A stretch of DNA of 64,000 nucleotides from Maritalea mediterranea. Lineage in GTDB: Bacteria; Pseudomonadota; Alphaproteobacteria; Rhizobiales; Devosiaceae. Made by a program: the position numbers and the translations under genes. Every line of letters begins with the position of its first letter. Within the stretch, counting starts at the first letter, position 1. This document shows, in pieces, positions 1 through 8,518 of the stretch. Below the pieces are notes generated by a model. The model made no database searches. It was not told where the DNA came from and saw only the letters and a program-made list of their open reading frames with translations. Where the stretch lies: NCBI RefSeq assembly GCF_021568695.1, contig NZ_JAKGTI010000001.1:1488001-1552000 (forward strand), written 5' to 3'.

Positions 1-384
1 CACAGGGGTGACCCTGAAACGATTATAACCACCAAAACAAACCAGTGGCAGGCCACCTATTACGATTTGCTGCGGGCCTATGTGATACAGCGTGAAAAAT
101 CTTTCCCGCAGGACTATGCGGTAAAGCAACGCACGGTGTGGTCATTGAGCGAGGCTGAAGAAATTCTGGAACGTTTGATCGGGCAATCATTGGATTGGGC
201 GCCGTTGCACGCCTATCTGGCAGATTATCTGGCTTCGGACGAGGAGCGGGTGACGGCCTTGGCTTCCTCATTCACCGCCAGTTTAGAAATGGTGCGACAG
301 GGCCAAATAGAAATGCGCCAATCCTCACCTTTTTCGCCGCTGATGGTTCGGCGGCGTGCGGCCAAAACGCCAGACGATAACTAA
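1..384 (+). CDS. scpA: Segregation and condensation protein A, C-terminal part (5' end outside window)
   Basis: The frame is open from base 1 to the TAA at 382-384, giving the last 127 residues of a kleisin-type protein. ScpA bridges the SMC ATPase heads and, with ScpB, forms the condensin-like complex that compacts and segregates the chromosome in the cytoplasm. The visible part holds the TYYDLLRAY segment and the WSLSEAEEILERLIG helix, both typical of alphaproteobacterial ScpA, followed by a helix-rich C-terminal winged-helix region. scpB follows after 93 bases on the same strand, the usual order. The start lies upstream of the window, so length and N-terminus cannot be judged. Confidence 0.88.
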   Translation, partial: HRGDPETIITTKTNQWQATYYDLLRAYVIQREKSFPQDYAVKQRTVWSLSEAEEILERLIGQSLDWAPLHAYLADYLASDEERVTALASSFTASLEMVRQGQIEMRQSSPFSPLMVRRRAAKTPDDN

Positions 385-477
385 TGCTTGGACAGTTTTC
401 TGAAAGTTGCTAGATAAGGCAAGGATTGCCCAACGAAAGGGCGCACAACTTGTCAAACGAGCGTCGAAAGCGATTTC

Positions 478-1161
478 ATGGACCAAAACGACCAACATAG
501 CGATATTCACACGCGCAATTTGCGGGTGTTGGAAGCTTTGTTGTTCGCGGCGAAAGAACCGCTGGGGGCGGAGGATTTACGACCTTTTCTGTCCGAAAAT
601 GCAGACATCGCCGATTTGCTCGACCAGTTGCAGCAGCGTTATCAGCATGCCGGGATTAATCTTGTGCGGCGGGGTGAAAAGTTCGCTTTCCGAACTGCTG
701 AGGATTTGTCCTATCTACTGCGCCGGGATGACGTTGAGCAAAAACCCTTGTCACGCGCGGCCTTGGAGACCTTGTCCATTATCGCCTATCACCAGCCGGT
801 CACCCGCTCGGAGATTGAGGAGGTGCGCGGCGTCGCAACCTCCAAGGGCACACTGGATGTGTTGATGGAAGCGGGATGGGTGCGCATGCGTGGCCGCCGG
901 CGGACGCCAGGCCGTCCCGTCACTTATGGCACAACACTCGAATTTCTTGACCATTTTGGCCTGGAGCAGATATCCGATCTGCCTGGCCTCAATGAGTTGA
1001 AAGGTGCAGGGCTACTGTCCTCCAATCTGCCGCCCGATTTCAGCGTGCCTAAGCCGCGAGATGGGGCATTAACCGAAGATGAGGATCCGCTTGAACCCGA
1101 TGATGCTGGCGACGACCTGCTGAGTGAACTCAACACCGCCCAAGACCCGGACAAAAACTGA
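478..1161 (+). CDS. scpB: Segregation and condensation protein B
   Basis: This 227-residue protein matches ScpB, the dimeric winged-helix partner of ScpA in the SMC-ScpAB condensin. It has the characteristic N-terminal LEALLFAAKEPL segment (about residues 16-27), the LSRAALETLSIIAYHQPVTR core (about 92-111) and the RGRRRTPGRPVTYGTT segment (about 137-152). The C-terminal 40 residues are acidic and probably disordered. The ATG at 478 gives a normal family N-terminus. It follows scpA and is separated by only 3 bases from the ABC ATPase gene downstream, so the two may be cotranscribed. Confidence 0.93.
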   Translation: MDQNDQHSDIHTRNLRVLEALLFAAKEPLGAEDLRPFLSENADIADLLDQLQQRYQHAGINLVRRGEKFAFRTAEDLSYLLRRDDVEQKPLSRAALETLSIIAYHQPVTRSEIEEVRGVATSKGTLDVLMEAGWVRMRGRRRTPGRPVTYGTTLEFLDHFGLEQISDLPGLNELKGAGLLSSNLPPDFSVPKPRDGALTEDEDPLEPDDAGDDLLSELNTAQDPDKN

Positions 1162-1164
1162 TTT

Positions 1165-2286
1165 ATGACCCAATCCAAATTGGAAACAAGGCCCGCCAAA
1201 TCTGATGTAAACTGGGGCCCTCGCGGCACGACGGGCATCAGTTTCGCTGCGGCCCTGGAGTTTCAGGACGTAGAGTGCAACGTGGGCAACAGCCATGTGC
1301 TGCATAAAACCAGCTTCGAAACGGCGCCGGGTGAAATCTTATGCCTGTTGGGCGAAAGTGGCTCAGGCAAATCGACCATTTTGCGCGCAGCCGCTGGCCT
1401 GCAGGAAATTGACGATGGGCGTATTCTGATCAACAAACGTGTTATGTCTGCCAAAGGTGTTACCGTACCGCCGGATAAACGTGGCATTGGCCTGATGTTT
1501 CAAGACTTTGCTTTGTTTCCTCATCTCTCCATTTTGCAAAATGTAGAATATGGGTTGAAGTCTCTGGGCAGGGAGGAGGCGCGCAAACAGGCGCTGCACG
1601 CACTTAAAAGGGTTGGTCTGGATCGACGTGCTGATGATTATCCGTCGCAGCTCTCTGGCGGACAACAGCAGCGTTTGGCTCTGGCGCGCTCCATCGCGCC
1701 TAAGCCCGGTCTTTTGCTGTTGGATGAGCCTTTTTCTTCGCTGGATGCGCGCCTGCGCGAAAGTGTGCGGGCGGAAACGCTCGCCGTGCTGCGTGAAACG
1801 CAGGCGACCTGTATTTTGGTCACCCATGACCCGGAAGAAGCGATGATTTTCGGGGATAAAGTTGCACTGTTGCGCGATGGGCAAATTGCGCAGATTGGGA
1901 CGTCGGACGAAATTTACAATCAGCCCAAAGATCTTGATGTGGCGCGTTTCTTCTCGCCCATCAGCGAGATTCCCACAATTGTGCATAATGGCGTGGCAAC
2001 CACACCGTTCGGCAATGTGGACGCGGCTGGTCGGGCTGACGGGACCCGCGTCATCGTAGCCATGCGCCCAATTGGCGCAGTCTATATCGACACCAGCGGC
2101 AAAGGCACGCCGGGCCGTATTGTGGCAAAGCGCGATGCGTTGGGCGTTGATACGCTGGAGGTTGCCGTGGCGGGCATCGACAACACAATTCGTTTGCGCC
2201 AACCAACCAATGTCAATATTCGACCTGGTTTGGATGTAAATATTGCGATAAATCCCGAACACGTGCTTGTGTTTGATGCGATTTAA
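1165..2286 (+). CDS. ABC transporter ATP-binding protein, Fe(III)/polyamine-importer type (orphan)
   Basis: A 373-residue ATPase subunit of a binding-protein-dependent importer. It shows a Walker A motif (GESGSGKST, about residues 66-74), Q-loop (MFQDFALFPHL), ABC signature LSGGQQQR, Walker B LLLLDEP and the switch histidine in LVTHDPEEA. The region after about residue 270 looks like a TOBE regulatory domain. The pattern resembles FbpC/PotA-type subunits that energise ferric iron, thiamine or polyamine uptake, but the substrate cannot be inferred. No permease or binding-protein gene adjoins it: it sits between scpB and tatA. A roughly 30-residue N-terminal extension precedes the nucleotide-binding domain, so the true start could be further downstream. 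Confidence 0.85.
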   Translation: MTQSKLETRPAKSDVNWGPRGTTGISFAAALEFQDVECNVGNSHVLHKTSFETAPGEILCLLGESGSGKSTILRAAAGLQEIDDGRILINKRVMSAKGVTVPPDKRGIGLMFQDFALFPHLSILQNVEYGLKSLGREEARKQALHALKRVGLDRRADDYPSQLSGGQQQRLALARSIAPKPGLLLLDEPFSSLDARLRESVRAETLAVLRETQATCILVTHDPEEAMIFGDKVALLRDGQIAQIGTSDEIYNQPKDLDVARFFSPISEIPTIVHNGVATTPFGNVDAAGRADGTRVIVAMRPIGAVYIDTSGKGTPGRIVAKRDALGVDTLEVAVAGIDNTIRLRQPTNVNIRPGLDVNIAINPEHVLVFDAI

Positions 2287-2341
2287 CAATATTTGATGGT
2301 GTGTAGATCGAATTGAGATCACCAGTTGAAGGAGTAAGAGA

Positions 2342-2563
2342 ATGAATCCGGGTCCATGGGGTATTCTCATCATCGCCATCGCCGCCTTGCTATTGTTTGG
2401 CCGCGGTAAAATTTCAGGCATGATGGGCGAAGTCGCTTCCGGCATCAAAGCCTTCCGTAAAGGCATGCAGGATGACGATGAAAAGACCGGCGAGATCGAG
2501 AGCAATAAAACTGTCGAGTCTACCGCTACTGAGAAAGAAAAAGAAAAAGAGAAGCAGGGCTAA
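2342..2563 (+). CDS. tatA: Sec-independent protein translocase TatA
   Basis: A 73-residue TatA/E-family protein: a short N-terminal membrane helix (about residues 5-20), the FGRGKIS hinge with the conserved Phe-Gly, then an amphipathic helix ([15 protein letters not shown]) and a charged, low-complexity Lys/Glu tail. TatA oligomerises to form the pore that passes folded twin-arginine substrates across the inner membrane. The ATG at 2342 is preceded by AAGGAGTAAGAGA, a strong ribosome binding site. It heads the tatA-tatB-tatC order. Confidence 0.95.
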   Translation: MNPGPWGILIIAIAALLLFGRGKISGMMGEVASGIKAFRKGMQDDDEKTGEIESNKTVESTATEKEKEKEKQG

Positions 2564-2618
2564 TCACTTAGCCAAGCTGATTTGCCTTTAATCGGCGAAA
2601 ATTCATATGAGGAGCGCT

Positions 2619-3431
2619 ATGCTCAATATCGGCTGGAGCGAGATGTTGATCATCGCGGCAATTGCATTGATTGTCGTGGGGCCAAAAGATTTGCCCGCTT
2701 TGTTGCGCCAATTGGGCAAGGTCTTTTCCTCTGTGCGTCGCATGGGCAACGAATTCAAATCAGAGCTGAACAAAGTGGCAGCAATTGATGAATTCAAAGA
2801 TGCCAAGAAGTCACTCACTGATCCGTTGAATCAAACGTCAAAACAAATTTCTGACGAGTTCAACAAGGTGAGCGAATCTGGCGTTGAGCCTACAGGCAAA
2901 ATCAAGCCGAAGGTTGAGGGGAGTGAAAGCGTCGCTGATGAAATTCGCGAGGCGGCGGGGCTTCCCCCTGTGCCACAGCCTGATCCCGAAGCGGCAGCAG
3001 CTTCAATGAAAGAGGCGGTGAAACGCGGGCAGGAGCGGGCCGCGGAAGCTGCGGCACATGCTGAGCAGGTTAAGGCCGCTGCCAAGGAACGTGTTGCGGC
3101 GGAAAAAGCCGAAAAGGCGAAAGCCGCCACCGCAACGACCAGCGCACCAGCCACCAAAACAGCGCCGAAAAAAGCCCCGGCACGTAAGCGGGCCAGCACG
3201 GCGACCAAAACAAGCAGCACCACACGCAAGAGCAGCACGGCCAAACGGGCGTCAGCGCCGCGCAAAACAGCGGCCAGCACCTCCACCAGTGCCGCGAAGA
3301 AACCTGCCGCTAAAAAGCCGACAGCCAAAAAGCCCGCGGCAAAAAAAACAACAACAGCTGCGGCGAAGAAGCCGGCACCCCGTAAGACCACGGGTGCCAG
3401 CGCCAGCAGCAAGAAGGAGCAATCATCATGA
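2619..3431 (+). CDS. tatB: Sec-independent protein translocase TatB with long basic tail
   Basis: TatB works with TatC as the twin-arginine signal receptor. The N-terminus (MLNIGWSEML, membrane helix to about residue 20, then GPKDLPALLRQLGK and an amphipathic helix) is classic TatB. I chose ATG 2619 over the in-frame ATG 2607 because GAGGAG lies just upstream of 2619 and the family starts with Met-Leu/Phe-Asp/Asn-Ile-Gly. The protein is 270 residues. From about residue 160 onward it is an Ala/Lys/Thr/Ser/Pro-rich low-complexity tail with repeated AKKP units, strongly basic and resembling histone H1 tails. It overlaps tatC by 4 bases (ATGA), indicating translational coupling. Confidence 0.93.
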   Translation: MLNIGWSEMLIIAAIALIVVGPKDLPALLRQLGKVFSSVRRMGNEFKSELNKVAAIDEFKDAKKSLTDPLNQTSKQISDEFNKVSESGVEPTGKIKPKVEGSESVADEIREAAGLPPVPQPDPEAAAASMKEAVKRGQERAAEAAAHAEQVKAAAKERVAAEKAEKAKAATATTSAPATKTAPKKAPARKRASTATKTSSTTRKSSTAKRASAPRKTAASTSTSAAKKPAAKKPTAKKPAAKKTTTAAAKKPAPRKTTGASASSKKEQSS

Positions 3432-4255
3432 CCGAGCTCCTTGACGATCAGCAAAAACGTCAGGAATCTGACGATCAGGAGATTGCTGAAAGCGAAGCGC
3501 CATTGATGGAACATTTGGTCGAGCTGCGCCAGCGCTTGATCTATTCCTTGGCGGCCATCGCTGTTTTCTTTGTGGTGGCATTTTTCTTTGCCAGCCAGAT
3601 ATTCAACGTGTTGCTTGGCCCGTTTGAACGCGCGGTGGGCAACATCGAAGATGTGGAACTGATTTATACGGCACCACAGGAATTTTTCTTCACCCAGTTG
3701 AAGGTGGCGCTGTTCACGGCCATATTCCTGGCCTTCCCGTTGATCGCGACCCAGATATATCGCTTCATCGCGCCTGGGCTGTATAAGCGTGAACGCAAAG
3801 CGTTTTTGCCCTTTATTGTGGCCACACCAATTCTGTTCGTGCTGGGCGCAAGCCTTGTCTATTTCGGCGTGATGCCGTTGGCCCTGAAATTCTTTATTTC
3901 ATTGGAACAAACTGGCTCTGGCCAGGCGTCAATCCAGATGGTCACGCGGGTATCTGAATATCTGTCACTCACCATGACATTGTTGCTGGCCTTTGGCTTT
4001 TGCTTCCAGTTGCCGGTGGTTCTGGTGTTGCTGGCCACAGCGGAATTGATCAGTTCTGACAATCTGAAATCCTGGCGCAAATATGCCATTGTTGGCATTT
4101 TGACCTTGGCCGCGTTCTTAACGCCGCCAGAGCCGATGACGCAGATCGGTTTGGCTGTGCCTGTATTTCTGCTCTATGAGCTGTCGATTTTTGCCGTTCG
4201 CTTTGTGGAGCGATCGCGCAAACCTCTTGAGACCGACACAGATTCCAGCAACTAA
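3428..4255 (+). CDS. tatC: Sec-independent protein translocase TatC
   Basis: A 275-residue polytopic protein with six expected membrane spans, and the core of the Tat translocon that binds the RR signal peptide together with TatB. Family features seen are the N-terminal MEHLVELRQRLIYS segment, the periplasmic YTAPQEFFFTQLKVALF segment with the conserved Glu, and the late FLTPPEPMTQ segment. The start codon overlaps the tatB stop. A short run of 38 bases separates it from serS. Confidence 0.96.
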   Translation: MTELLDDQQKRQESDDQEIAESEAPLMEHLVELRQRLIYSLAAIAVFFVVAFFFASQIFNVLLGPFERAVGNIEDVELIYTAPQEFFFTQLKVALFTAIFLAFPLIATQIYRFIAPGLYKRERKAFLPFIVATPILFVLGASLVYFGVMPLALKFFISLEQTGSGQASIQMVTRVSEYLSLTMTLLLAFGFCFQLPVVLVLLATAELISSDNLKSWRKYAIVGILTLAAFLTPPEPMTQIGLAVPVFLLYELSIFAVRFVERSRKPLETDTDSSN

Positions 4256-4293
4256 TCATAAAAATAATAGCGGCAAACTGCCGGAGATGAAGA

Positions 4294-5571
4294 ATGTTCG
4301 ATATTAAATGGATCCGCGCCAATCCAGACCTTTTTGACCGGTCTCTGGCGCGTCGGGGCGCCGAGCCTTTGGCGAATGCTTTGATTGCTCTTGACGATGA
4401 GCGCAAAAAAACAGTCCAGCAACTCAATGAGTGGCAAGAGCAGCGCAATGCCTCTTCCAAGCAGATTGGTCAGGCAAAAGCCCAGGGCGATGAGGAAAAA
4501 GCGCAAAAGCTCTTGGCCGAAGTGGCCGATTTGAAATCAAAAGTGCAGGCCGGCGAGGATCAGGAGCGCGAGCAGACTGCTGAACTCAATAAAATTCTGG
4601 CCGGTGTACCCAATTTGTTGCTTGATGATGTGCCGGATGGTGACGATGAAGACGCCAATGTGGAGCGCCACAAGGTGGGGGAACCCAAGCGCTTCAATTT
4701 CGAACCAAAAGAGCATTACGAGCTGGGCGAAGCCCTAGGCCAAATGGACTTTGAGACCGCATCAAAAATCGCAGGCTCCCGCTTTGTGGTGCTGAAAAAT
4801 GATGTGGCGCGGCTGGAGCGGGCCCTTGGCCAATATATGCTTGATTTGCACACACGTGAGCATGGTTTCACTGAAGTGGTGGCGCCGCTGTTGGTCCGTT
4901 CCGAGGCGCTGTTCGGCACCGGCCAATTGCCCAAATTCGCCGAAGATGCGTTCCAAACAACCGATGATCGCTGGCTGATCCCAACGTCTGAAGTGTCTTT
5001 GACCAATTTGGTGCGCGAAAGCATGCTGAGCAAGGACGAATTGCCCTTGCGCTTTACGTCTTTGACCCCCTGTTTCCGCTCAGAGGCCGGTTCCGCCGGG
5101 CGAGACACGCGCGGCATGCTGCGTCAGCATCAATTCTACAAAGTAGAAATGGTGGCCGTGACGACGCCAGATACCTCTTTGGACGAGCATGAACGCATGC
5201 TAGGTTGTGCCGAAGCGGTGATGAAGGGACTTGATATTCCATATCGTGTGATGCGCCTTTGCGCAGGCGACATGGGCGCCACCATGCAACGTACCTACGA
5301 TATTGAAGCCTGGTTGCCCGGACAAAACACCTATCGCGAGATCTCATCTGTTTCTGTGGCGGGTGATTATCAGGCGCGTCGCATGCAGGCACGCTATCGC
5401 GATGAAGATGGCAAGCCGCAATATGTGCACACATTGAACGGCTCAGGCGTGGCCACTGGCCGGGCCTTGATTGCGGTGATGGAAAACTATCAGCAAGAAG
5501 ATGGCTTGATCGCCATACCCGATGTGCTACAACCCTATATGGGCGGCCAGACCGTGATTGCGGCGGGCTAA
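4294..5571 (+). CDS. serS: Serine--tRNA ligase
   Basis: Cytoplasmic class II aminoacyl-tRNA synthetase that charges tRNA-Ser (and tRNA-Sec where present). The 425-residue protein starts [15 protein letters not shown] and has the long N-terminal antiparallel coiled coil (about residues 25-110) that grips the long variable arm of tRNA-Ser. The catalytic core has motif 2 around [15 protein letters not shown] and motif 3 around [19 protein letters not shown]. Length is normal. It lies between tatC and surE, directly abutting surE with no gap, as in many Hyphomicrobiales. Confidence 0.97.
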   Translation: MFDIKWIRANPDLFDRSLARRGAEPLANALIALDDERKKTVQQLNEWQEQRNASSKQIGQAKAQGDEEKAQKLLAEVADLKSKVQAGEDQEREQTAELNKILAGVPNLLLDDVPDGDDEDANVERHKVGEPKRFNFEPKEHYELGEALGQMDFETASKIAGSRFVVLKNDVARLERALGQYMLDLHTREHGFTEVVAPLLVRSEALFGTGQLPKFAEDAFQTTDDRWLIPTSEVSLTNLVRESMLSKDELPLRFTSLTPCFRSEAGSAGRDTRGMLRQHQFYKVEMVAVTTPDTSLDEHERMLGCAEAVMKGLDIPYRVMRLCAGDMGATMQRTYDIEAWLPGQNTYREISSVSVAGDYQARRMQARYRDEDGKPQYVHTLNGSGVATGRALIAVMENYQQEDGLIAIPDVLQPYMGGQTVIAAG

Positions 5572-6366
5572 ATGACCAAAAAGCCGCGCATTCTAATCAC
5601 CAATGATGACGGCGTGGACGCACCGGGCATCAAGGTGCTGGAACAAATTGCGCGGCAGATATCTGATGATGTGTGGGTGGTTGCGCCGCTCACCAATCAA
5701 TCTGGTGTCGGTCATAAATTTACCCTTGGCCAAGAGTTGAAAATCGAGCAACGCGACGAGCGGATTTATGCGGTCAATGGCTCGCCTGCCGATTGTGTGG
5801 TGACGGGCATGACCCATCTGCTCAAAAAGAAGCCGGCTGATATCGTGCTTTCCGGGGTCAATCGCGGCCAAAATATAGCCGACTTGGTGAATTGTTCCGG
5901 CACGGCCGCGGGTGCGCGGGAAGGGGCCTTGCAAGGGGCCTTGGGTATTGCGCTCAGCCAAAGCATGGATTTCTCCAACGAACATTTGATCGAATGGGAC
6001 TGTTCAAAAGCCTATGGCGCACAAGTGGTTGAGCAGATAATCAAGAGCGCGCGTGGCACTGAGACCTATTACAATATCAATTTTCCCCGCTGCACGGCAG
6101 ATGAGGTGAGCGGCATTGAAGTGGTGCCGCATCAGCGGTTTTCAACCTCGCCCTTCGAATATTATCCGTCCGACAATGCGGGCAAACATTTTGTTGCCAT
6201 TCTTGAAACGCCTAAACCGCTCACGCCAGAAGCTGATTGTGTGCGCCTGTTGGACCATAACGCCATTACCGTAACCCCACTATTGCTTCAACAAACCGAT
6301 ATGACAGAATTGGAACGGCTATCAGGTACGCTTCAATTTTCAAAGGTTAGTCGTGATGAAGGATGA
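5572..6366 (+). CDS. surE: 5'/3'-nucleotidase SurE
   Basis: SurE is a metal-dependent nucleoside monophosphate phosphatase (and exopolyphosphatase) active on 5' and 3' nucleotides, implicated in stationary-phase survival. This 264-residue protein begins with the diagnostic ILITNDDGVDAPGI, whose paired Asp ligate the divalent metal, and has VSG..RGQNIADL..SGTAAGAREG forming the rest of the active site. The ATG follows the serS stop directly, and the 3' end overlaps pcm by 14 bases, so serS-surE-pcm look like one transcription unit. Confidence 0.96.
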   Translation: MTKKPRILITNDDGVDAPGIKVLEQIARQISDDVWVVAPLTNQSGVGHKFTLGQELKIEQRDERIYAVNGSPADCVVTGMTHLLKKKPADIVLSGVNRGQNIADLVNCSGTAAGAREGALQGALGIALSQSMDFSNEHLIEWDCSKAYGAQVVEQIIKSARGTETYYNINFPRCTADEVSGIEVVPHQRFSTSPFEYYPSDNAGKHFVAILETPKPLTPEADCVRLLDHNAITVTPLLLQQTDMTELERLSGTLQFSKVSRDEG

Positions 6367-7018
6367 CGAGCCGGCAGAGTTAGAATGGGCGAAGGCCTCT
6401 TTGGTGTTGAGTTTGCGGCAAAAGGGGATCACCCAGCGCCAAATTGTGGACGCGTTTGAGCGGCTGCCGCATGAGCTGTTTGTGCCGGATGAATTTGCCG
6501 CCCATGCCTATAAGGACTGCGCGTTGCCCATAGACTGCGGCCAGTCTATGACGTCACCGGTAAAAGTGGCGCAAATGCTTTCCAAACTCAATTTTGATGA
6601 ACCGGTGAGTAAAATCCTCGAAATTGGCACTGGTTCGGGCTATGCCACTGCCTTGCTGTCCCGTTTCGCCAAGCGTGTGTTTACCATTGAAAAATATGGC
6701 ACCTTGTTGCGCCAGGCTCAGGCACGTTGGGAACAGCTGAACATCTCTAACATTGTCAGCCAACATGGGGATGGGCTAGCCGGGTGGCCGCTGCAAGAGC
6801 CTTTTGATCGGATTGTTCTCACGGGCTCAGTCAAGCAGGTTATGCCGGAGCTAATGGATCAATTGGCCGACGGTGGATATTTGCTGGCGCCGATCGGGGC
6901 CCCGAACGAGCTGCAGCAGCTGGTGCGCTACGAGCGATTGGGCACTCAATTTGCCGAGGATGTGGTGGGAAGCATTCGGCTGGCCCCACTAATGCACGGA
7001 AAATCTCAAACTCTTTAA
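6353..7018 (+). CDS. pcm: Protein-L-isoaspartate O-methyltransferase
   Basis: Repairs age-damaged proteins by methylating L-isoaspartyl residues with S-adenosylmethionine. The 221-residue protein shows the family GQSMTSP segment (substrate side, usually GQTISQP), SAM motif I ILEIGTGSGYATALLS (about residues 83-98) and later QLADGGYLLAPIG. The annotated start is GTG 6353, immediately followed by an ATG at 6356 that is equally possible. Its overlap with surE and the nlpD-like gene downstream reproduce the surE-pcm-nlpD order known from proteobacteria; no rpoS gene follows here. Confidence 0.94.
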   Translation: MMKDDEPAELEWAKASLVLSLRQKGITQRQIVDAFERLPHELFVPDEFAAHAYKDCALPIDCGQSMTSPVKVAQMLSKLNFDEPVSKILEIGTGSGYATALLSRFAKRVFTIEKYGTLLRQAQARWEQLNISNIVSQHGDGLAGWPLQEPFDRIVLTGSVKQVMPELMDQLADGGYLLAPIGAPNELQQLVRYERLGTQFAEDVVGSIRLAPLMHGKSQTL

Positions 7019-7050
7019 ACTCCCCTTTACCTTAATGAATTTATATTGGG

Positions 7051-8460
7051 GTGAGTAAAGTTGTATTGAGTATGAGTAAAACCATGATAGTGCGCCAAAA
7101 GTCACGGCTGTTGAAAAACAGCGCCGCCCTTCTTACCGTCCTGGGTGTCGCCGGAATTTTGGCAGGCTGCACCACAGCGCGTTCGCCGTTTATCGCCCAA
7201 GGCCCTCTGGTTACCAATTCCGTAAATACGGCTCAAAACGCTGATTTGAATCAGGCCATGCCTGCAGCTGTTGGCGCAATGCCCAGCAATAACGTCCAGT
7301 CGGCAGCGCCGGTCCGTGTGGCCCAGAACAATAGTGCGCCGTTCACGCCCCCAGCAGACGTGGGGGGCAGCCCTGTATATTCATCGGCTGGTTCAGGCTC
7401 ACAAGACCCGTTGCTAGCGGGCGGATATCCGCAGACACAGGCGTCTAACTCTAATTTCGGCAATGTGGCCGCAACACCGTCTCAGGTTTCGCAGCAACCT
7501 TTGCCCAGTTTGTCACCACTTCCAGTAAAGAGTAACACCACCATGACAGCGTCGACTTCGCCTGCCGAAATCCAGACACAGCCGCAAACCTTGCAGCCAC
7601 CGGCAACACAAACCGCCGCAACACCACGCTTGGTGCCGGAAAATGCCTTCATGCATAAAATTGAAGCGGGCGAATCACTTTATGTGATCGCGCGTCGATA
7701 TGATGTCAGTCCGCAGGCGATTGTCACCGCCAATGGTCTGGCCTCAGCCGATCGCATCTTTGTTGGCCAGGAACTCATCATTCCAGGTCGTCCGGACCTG
7801 ATCGCGCAAAAGGCACCCGCGCAACCAGCGCCACAAAAGGTGGCTGAAGCTAAGCCAGTGACCGAAGCTGCGCAGCCAAAAAGCGATGCTTCCCAGATCA
7901 GCCCGACACCGATTGCGCGTCCGTCTGACCTGAATGTCGCGGCCGCCCCGGCTCAAGAAACAAAATCAACGCCGCAGGTCGCTGTAACACCTGCACCTCA
8001 AGCGGCAACGAACCCGGCACCGAAACCGGATGAGATTAAAACCGCCTCTGTGCCAGAACAACAAGTTACGGCTCGGCCTCAGGCAGAGCCCCAAGCGCAA
8101 GGCTTTCGTTGGCCCGTTTCTGGCCGCTTGATCCGGGACTTTAAGGCCTCCAAAAACACTGGCATCAATATTGAAGCGCCAGAAGGCACTTCCGTGAAAG
8201 CAGCCGATTCTGGCACAGTTATTTACACTGGCAATGCGGTTGAAGGCTATGGCAACTTGGTGTTGATCAAACACGCCAATGGCTATGTATCAGCCTACGC
8301 CCATTTGAAAGACATCAGTGTGTCCAAAGGCGCGCAGATTGGTCGCGGCGAAGAAATCGGTCTGGTTGGCTTTACCGGCTCAGTGTCCCGTCCGCAATTG
8401 CACTTTGAATTGCGCAAAGGTGCCACACCAGTTGATCCAGCACCATTGCTGGCCAGCTAA
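7051..8460 (+). CDS. nlpD: NlpD-like lipoprotein: LysM plus degenerate LytM (M23) domain
   Basis: A 469-residue envelope protein. A lipoprotein signal with lipobox LAGC puts the lipidated Cys at residue 40 (33 if ATG 7072 is the start). A long Pro/Ala/Gln-rich linker leads to a LysM peptidoglycan-binding domain (about residues 202-246), a second linker, and a C-terminal LytM/M23 domain (about 351-465). The metal ligands are replaced: the HxGxD motif reads NTGIN (369-373) and the HxH motif reads QLH (449-451). Such domains in NlpD and EnvC do not cut peptidoglycan themselves but activate amidases during cell division. The surE-pcm context supports the NlpD assignment. It ends in a hairpin terminator shared with the next gene. 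Confidence 0.88.
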   Translation: MSKVVLSMSKTMIVRQKSRLLKNSAALLTVLGVAGILAGCTTARSPFIAQGPLVTNSVNTAQNADLNQAMPAAVGAMPSNNVQSAAPVRVAQNNSAPFTPPADVGGSPVYSSAGSGSQDPLLAGGYPQTQASNSNFGNVAATPSQVSQQPLPSLSPLPVKSNTTMTASTSPAEIQTQPQTLQPPATQTAATPRLVPENAFMHKIEAGESLYVIARRYDVSPQAIVTANGLASADRIFVGQELIIPGRPDLIAQKAPAQPAPQKVAEAKPVTEAAQPKSDASQISPTPIARPSDLNVAAAPAQETKSTPQVAVTPAPQAATNPAPKPDEIKTASVPEQQVTARPQAEPQAQGFRWPVSGRLIRDFKASKNTGINIEAPEGTSVKAADSGTVIYTGNAVEGYGNLVLIKHANGYVSAYAHLKDISVSKGAQIGRGEEIGLVGFTGSVSRPQLHFELRKGATPVDPAPLLAS

Positions 8461-8487
8461 GCTTTCAAAAAAAACGTTTTTTATAGA

Positions 8488-8518
8488 GGGCGCGTCAGGA
8501 AATGGCGCGCCCTTTTTT
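8488..8518 (+). terminator. Intrinsic terminator of the nlpD-like gene
   Basis: GGGCGCG (8488-8494) pairs with CGCGCCC (8506-8512) across an 11-base loop and is followed by TTTTTT (8513-8518). The hairpin overlaps the 3' end of the convergent DUF815 gene, whose stop codon lies in the loop, so it probably serves both directions. A second palindrome, AAAAAACGTTTTTT, sits just upstream. Confidence 0.85.

Noticed and set aside
1363-2505. 380-residue open frame antisense to the ABC ATPase gene and tatA
   Set aside because: It is a shadow of two well supported genes, with His/Arg-rich sequence typical of antisense frames and no family resemblance.
3290-3400. Possible tandem DNA repeat
   Set aside because: The repeats are short AKKP-type codon runs inside tatB with varied third bases, so a protein low-complexity tail explains them better than a DNA repeat element.
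2831-3514. 227-residue antisense frame, very rich in Ala/Val/Leu
   Set aside because: It mirrors the Lys/Ala-rich tatB tail. The apparent hydrophobicity comes from the reverse complement of low-complexity sequence.
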